From positions 1 through 20,827 of the IMG/VR virus record IMGVR_UViG_3300028592_000089: 20,827 bases of DNA; one strand, written 5' to 3'. Below are positions 20,014 to 20,827 of this stretch, piece by piece. The position numbers and the translations under genes are program-made. Source of the DNA: a virus. How positions within the stretch are numbered: the first letter of the stretch is position 1; each line of letters starts with the position of its first letter. The notes under the pieces were generated by a model. That model was not told where the DNA came from, searched no databases, and saw only the letters and a list, made by a program, of their open reading frames with translations.

Positions 20014-20074
20014 GTGTCGATTCTAAAGACTTTATAAAGACCCATGCAACGGGTTTGTCGCCAAAAATTAAAAA
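20010..20074 (-). promoter_or_regulatory. Promoter repeat, copy B
   Basis: This copy is identical to copy A over 65 bp, with divergence beginning immediately outside both ends. It precedes the ParB transcription unit. The elements are TTGCAT-18-TAGAAT with the CTTTATAAAG palindrome in the spacer and an AT-rich upstream part. Confidence 0.7.
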
Positions 20075-20090
20075 TATTTTCAGCGACGTC

Positions 20091-20115
20091 CCTGGGGCCT
20101 GCAATGGGCCCCAGG
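20091..20115 (-). terminator. Hairpin between the first gene and promoter copy B
   Basis: CCTGGGGCC and GGCCCCAGG form a perfect 9-bp stem with a 7-nt loop five bases after the stop of the first gene. The nearest T-rich stretch on the minus strand starts about 15 bases later, within the promoter's AT-rich part, so this is at best an imperfect terminator. Confidence 0.4.
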
Positions 20116-20119
20116 CCTC

Positions 20120-20809
20120 TTATATAGAGGTGCCGTTCGGCGAAGCCTTGCCCAGCTGGGCCGCCACGCGGTGGGCGAGGCCTGCGGCGAGGTATCCAGG
20201 GAACTCGGCATCGAAGATGGCGCGCACGTCATGGGCGACGTTCGCCACGAACTTCGGCGACACGGGAGCCCGCGTGTGTGCCGCCACTTGCTTGGCCCTG
20301 GCCACAACGAGATGGGCGAGCATTCGATACACGGCTTGGCGCTTCACCACGGTCGCGGCGGCAAGGCCACTGGAGGCCATGAAGTCGGCTACAGGGGCCC
20401 AGTTGTTAGAGGGACTTAGTACGCGCTTGAAGACGAGGGGGCCTTGCCCTGCCTCACCGCTGCCCCCGAAAGCTCTTGTGTAGGCCTCATAAACGCTTGT
20501 AGCCCACAGGTCGAGGTCACGGTCTGCCTTCCCCGTCAGCTTTTGGGCCTCCAAAGCCAAGTGGGCGAGGAGTTTCTTGCGGCCAGCTGCGGAGAGCATC
20601 TCAATTCCGCCGAGGAGCCACGTGAGCCGCTCCTCTTCATTCATTTCATTTTTTGTGTCGGGCTGAGGCGGGATGGTGTTAGGGGGGTGGTTGACCCCCT
20701 TTAGGGGGGCCACCCCCCTACCTCCCACCCCAGAGCCTTTGGTGGCAACCGCGGTAGCCTCACTAGCTTTAGTGCGGGCAGGCCTTGCGAAGCTAACGCG
20801 CTTGTTCAC
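20120..20809 (-). CDS. Unknown 229-residue protein
   Basis: A GTG at 20809 with AAGGAG six bases upstream begins the frame. The N-terminal 55 residues are low-complexity (Ala, Lys, Gly, Pro). Their DNA contains a nested G/C hairpin at 20680-20720. From residue 56 (MNEEERLTWLLGGIEMLSAA) the protein is well ordered and helical, with a basic C-terminal region. An alternative start at the ATG near 20644 lacks a ribosome-binding site. No family is recognised. Confidence 0.65.
   Translation of the reverse strand: MNKRVSFARPARTKASEATAVATKGSGVGGRGVAPLKGVNHPPNTIPPQPDTKNEMNEEERLTWLLGGIEMLSAAGRKKLLAHLALEAQKLTGKADRDLDLWATSVYEAYTRAFGGSGEAGQGPLVFKRVLSPSNNWAPVADFMASSGLAAATVVKRQAVYRMLAHLVVARAKQVAAHTRAPVSPKFVANVAHDVRAIFDAEFPGYLAAGLAHRVAAQLGKASPNGTSI
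20680..20720. repeat. Nested G/C-rich hairpin inside a coding region
   Basis: TAGGGGGGTGG (20680-20690) pairs perfectly with CCACCCCCCTA (20710-20720). The loop itself contains CCCCC-TTTA-GGGGGG. The reading frame is unbroken across it. Confidence 0.6.
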
Positions 20810-20827
20810 GTAGCTCTCCTTGTCAGG

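Noticed and set aside
1-20827. CRISPR array, insertion sequence or integrase
   Set aside because: No regularly spaced short repeats, transposase or integrase motifs were found in either strand.

Overview
The window is about 20.8 kb of a tailed double-stranded DNA phage (Caudoviricetes) or prophage. It carries a complete packaging and head module: small and large terminase, portal, Mu F-like protein, head fibre, prohead protease/scaffold, cement protein and major capsid protein. GC content is high (around 60% by eye) and strong AAGGAG ribosome-binding sites precede most genes. This fits a host in the Pseudomonadota, perhaps Betaproteobacteria, but no host gene or att site is present to confirm it. 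Every convincing gene is on the minus strand, so the genes run from high to low coordinates.

Right part (20.8-12.4 kb), putative early/middle genes. After a first hypothetical gene, two transcription units each start at an identical 65-bp promoter-like repeat and end at an intrinsic terminator. Unit 1 (about 20.01 to 17.77 kb) carries a small protein, a ParB/Spo0J-like protein, two small proteins and a signal-peptide protein. It ends at a UUCG-loop terminator. Unit 2 (about 17.70 to 12.38 kb) starts with an apparently leaderless 76-aa gene. It then encodes a DUF932 protein, a small P-loop NTPase, a QueD-like protein, a Nudix protein, a Cys-rich putative regulator, two membrane proteins and a nucleoside 2-deoxyribosyltransferase-like protein. 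Most of these genes overlap by 4 nt (ATGA or GTGA) or are nearly abutting.

Middle part (12.4-9.3 kb). Two gene-poor stretches (11656-12506 and 9270-9943) hold many inverted repeats and terminators and may encode structured RNAs or carry packaging or replication sites. Between them lie a PD-(D/E)XK-type nuclease gene, a 25-residue arginine-rich micro-ORF and three small unknown genes. A 19-bp inverted repeat in the nuclease leader would bury its ribosome-binding site.

Left part (9.3-0 kb), late head module in the order TerS, TerL, two small proteins, an Acb1-like 2H phosphoesterase (probable anti-CBASS protein), DUF1073-type portal, Mu F-like protein, head fibre, DUF2213 protease/scaffold, cement protein, DUF2184-type major capsid protein, terminator hairpin, and the start of one more gene cut by the window edge. 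The cement and major capsid proteins both begin with signal-peptide-like leaders followed by the same RA[RK]TRD motif.

The most unusual items are the duplicated promoter cassettes with a leaderless start, the RBS-occluding leader, the shared capsid leaders, the structured non-coding regions and the arginine-rich micro-ORF. All functions are read from the sequence without database searches.
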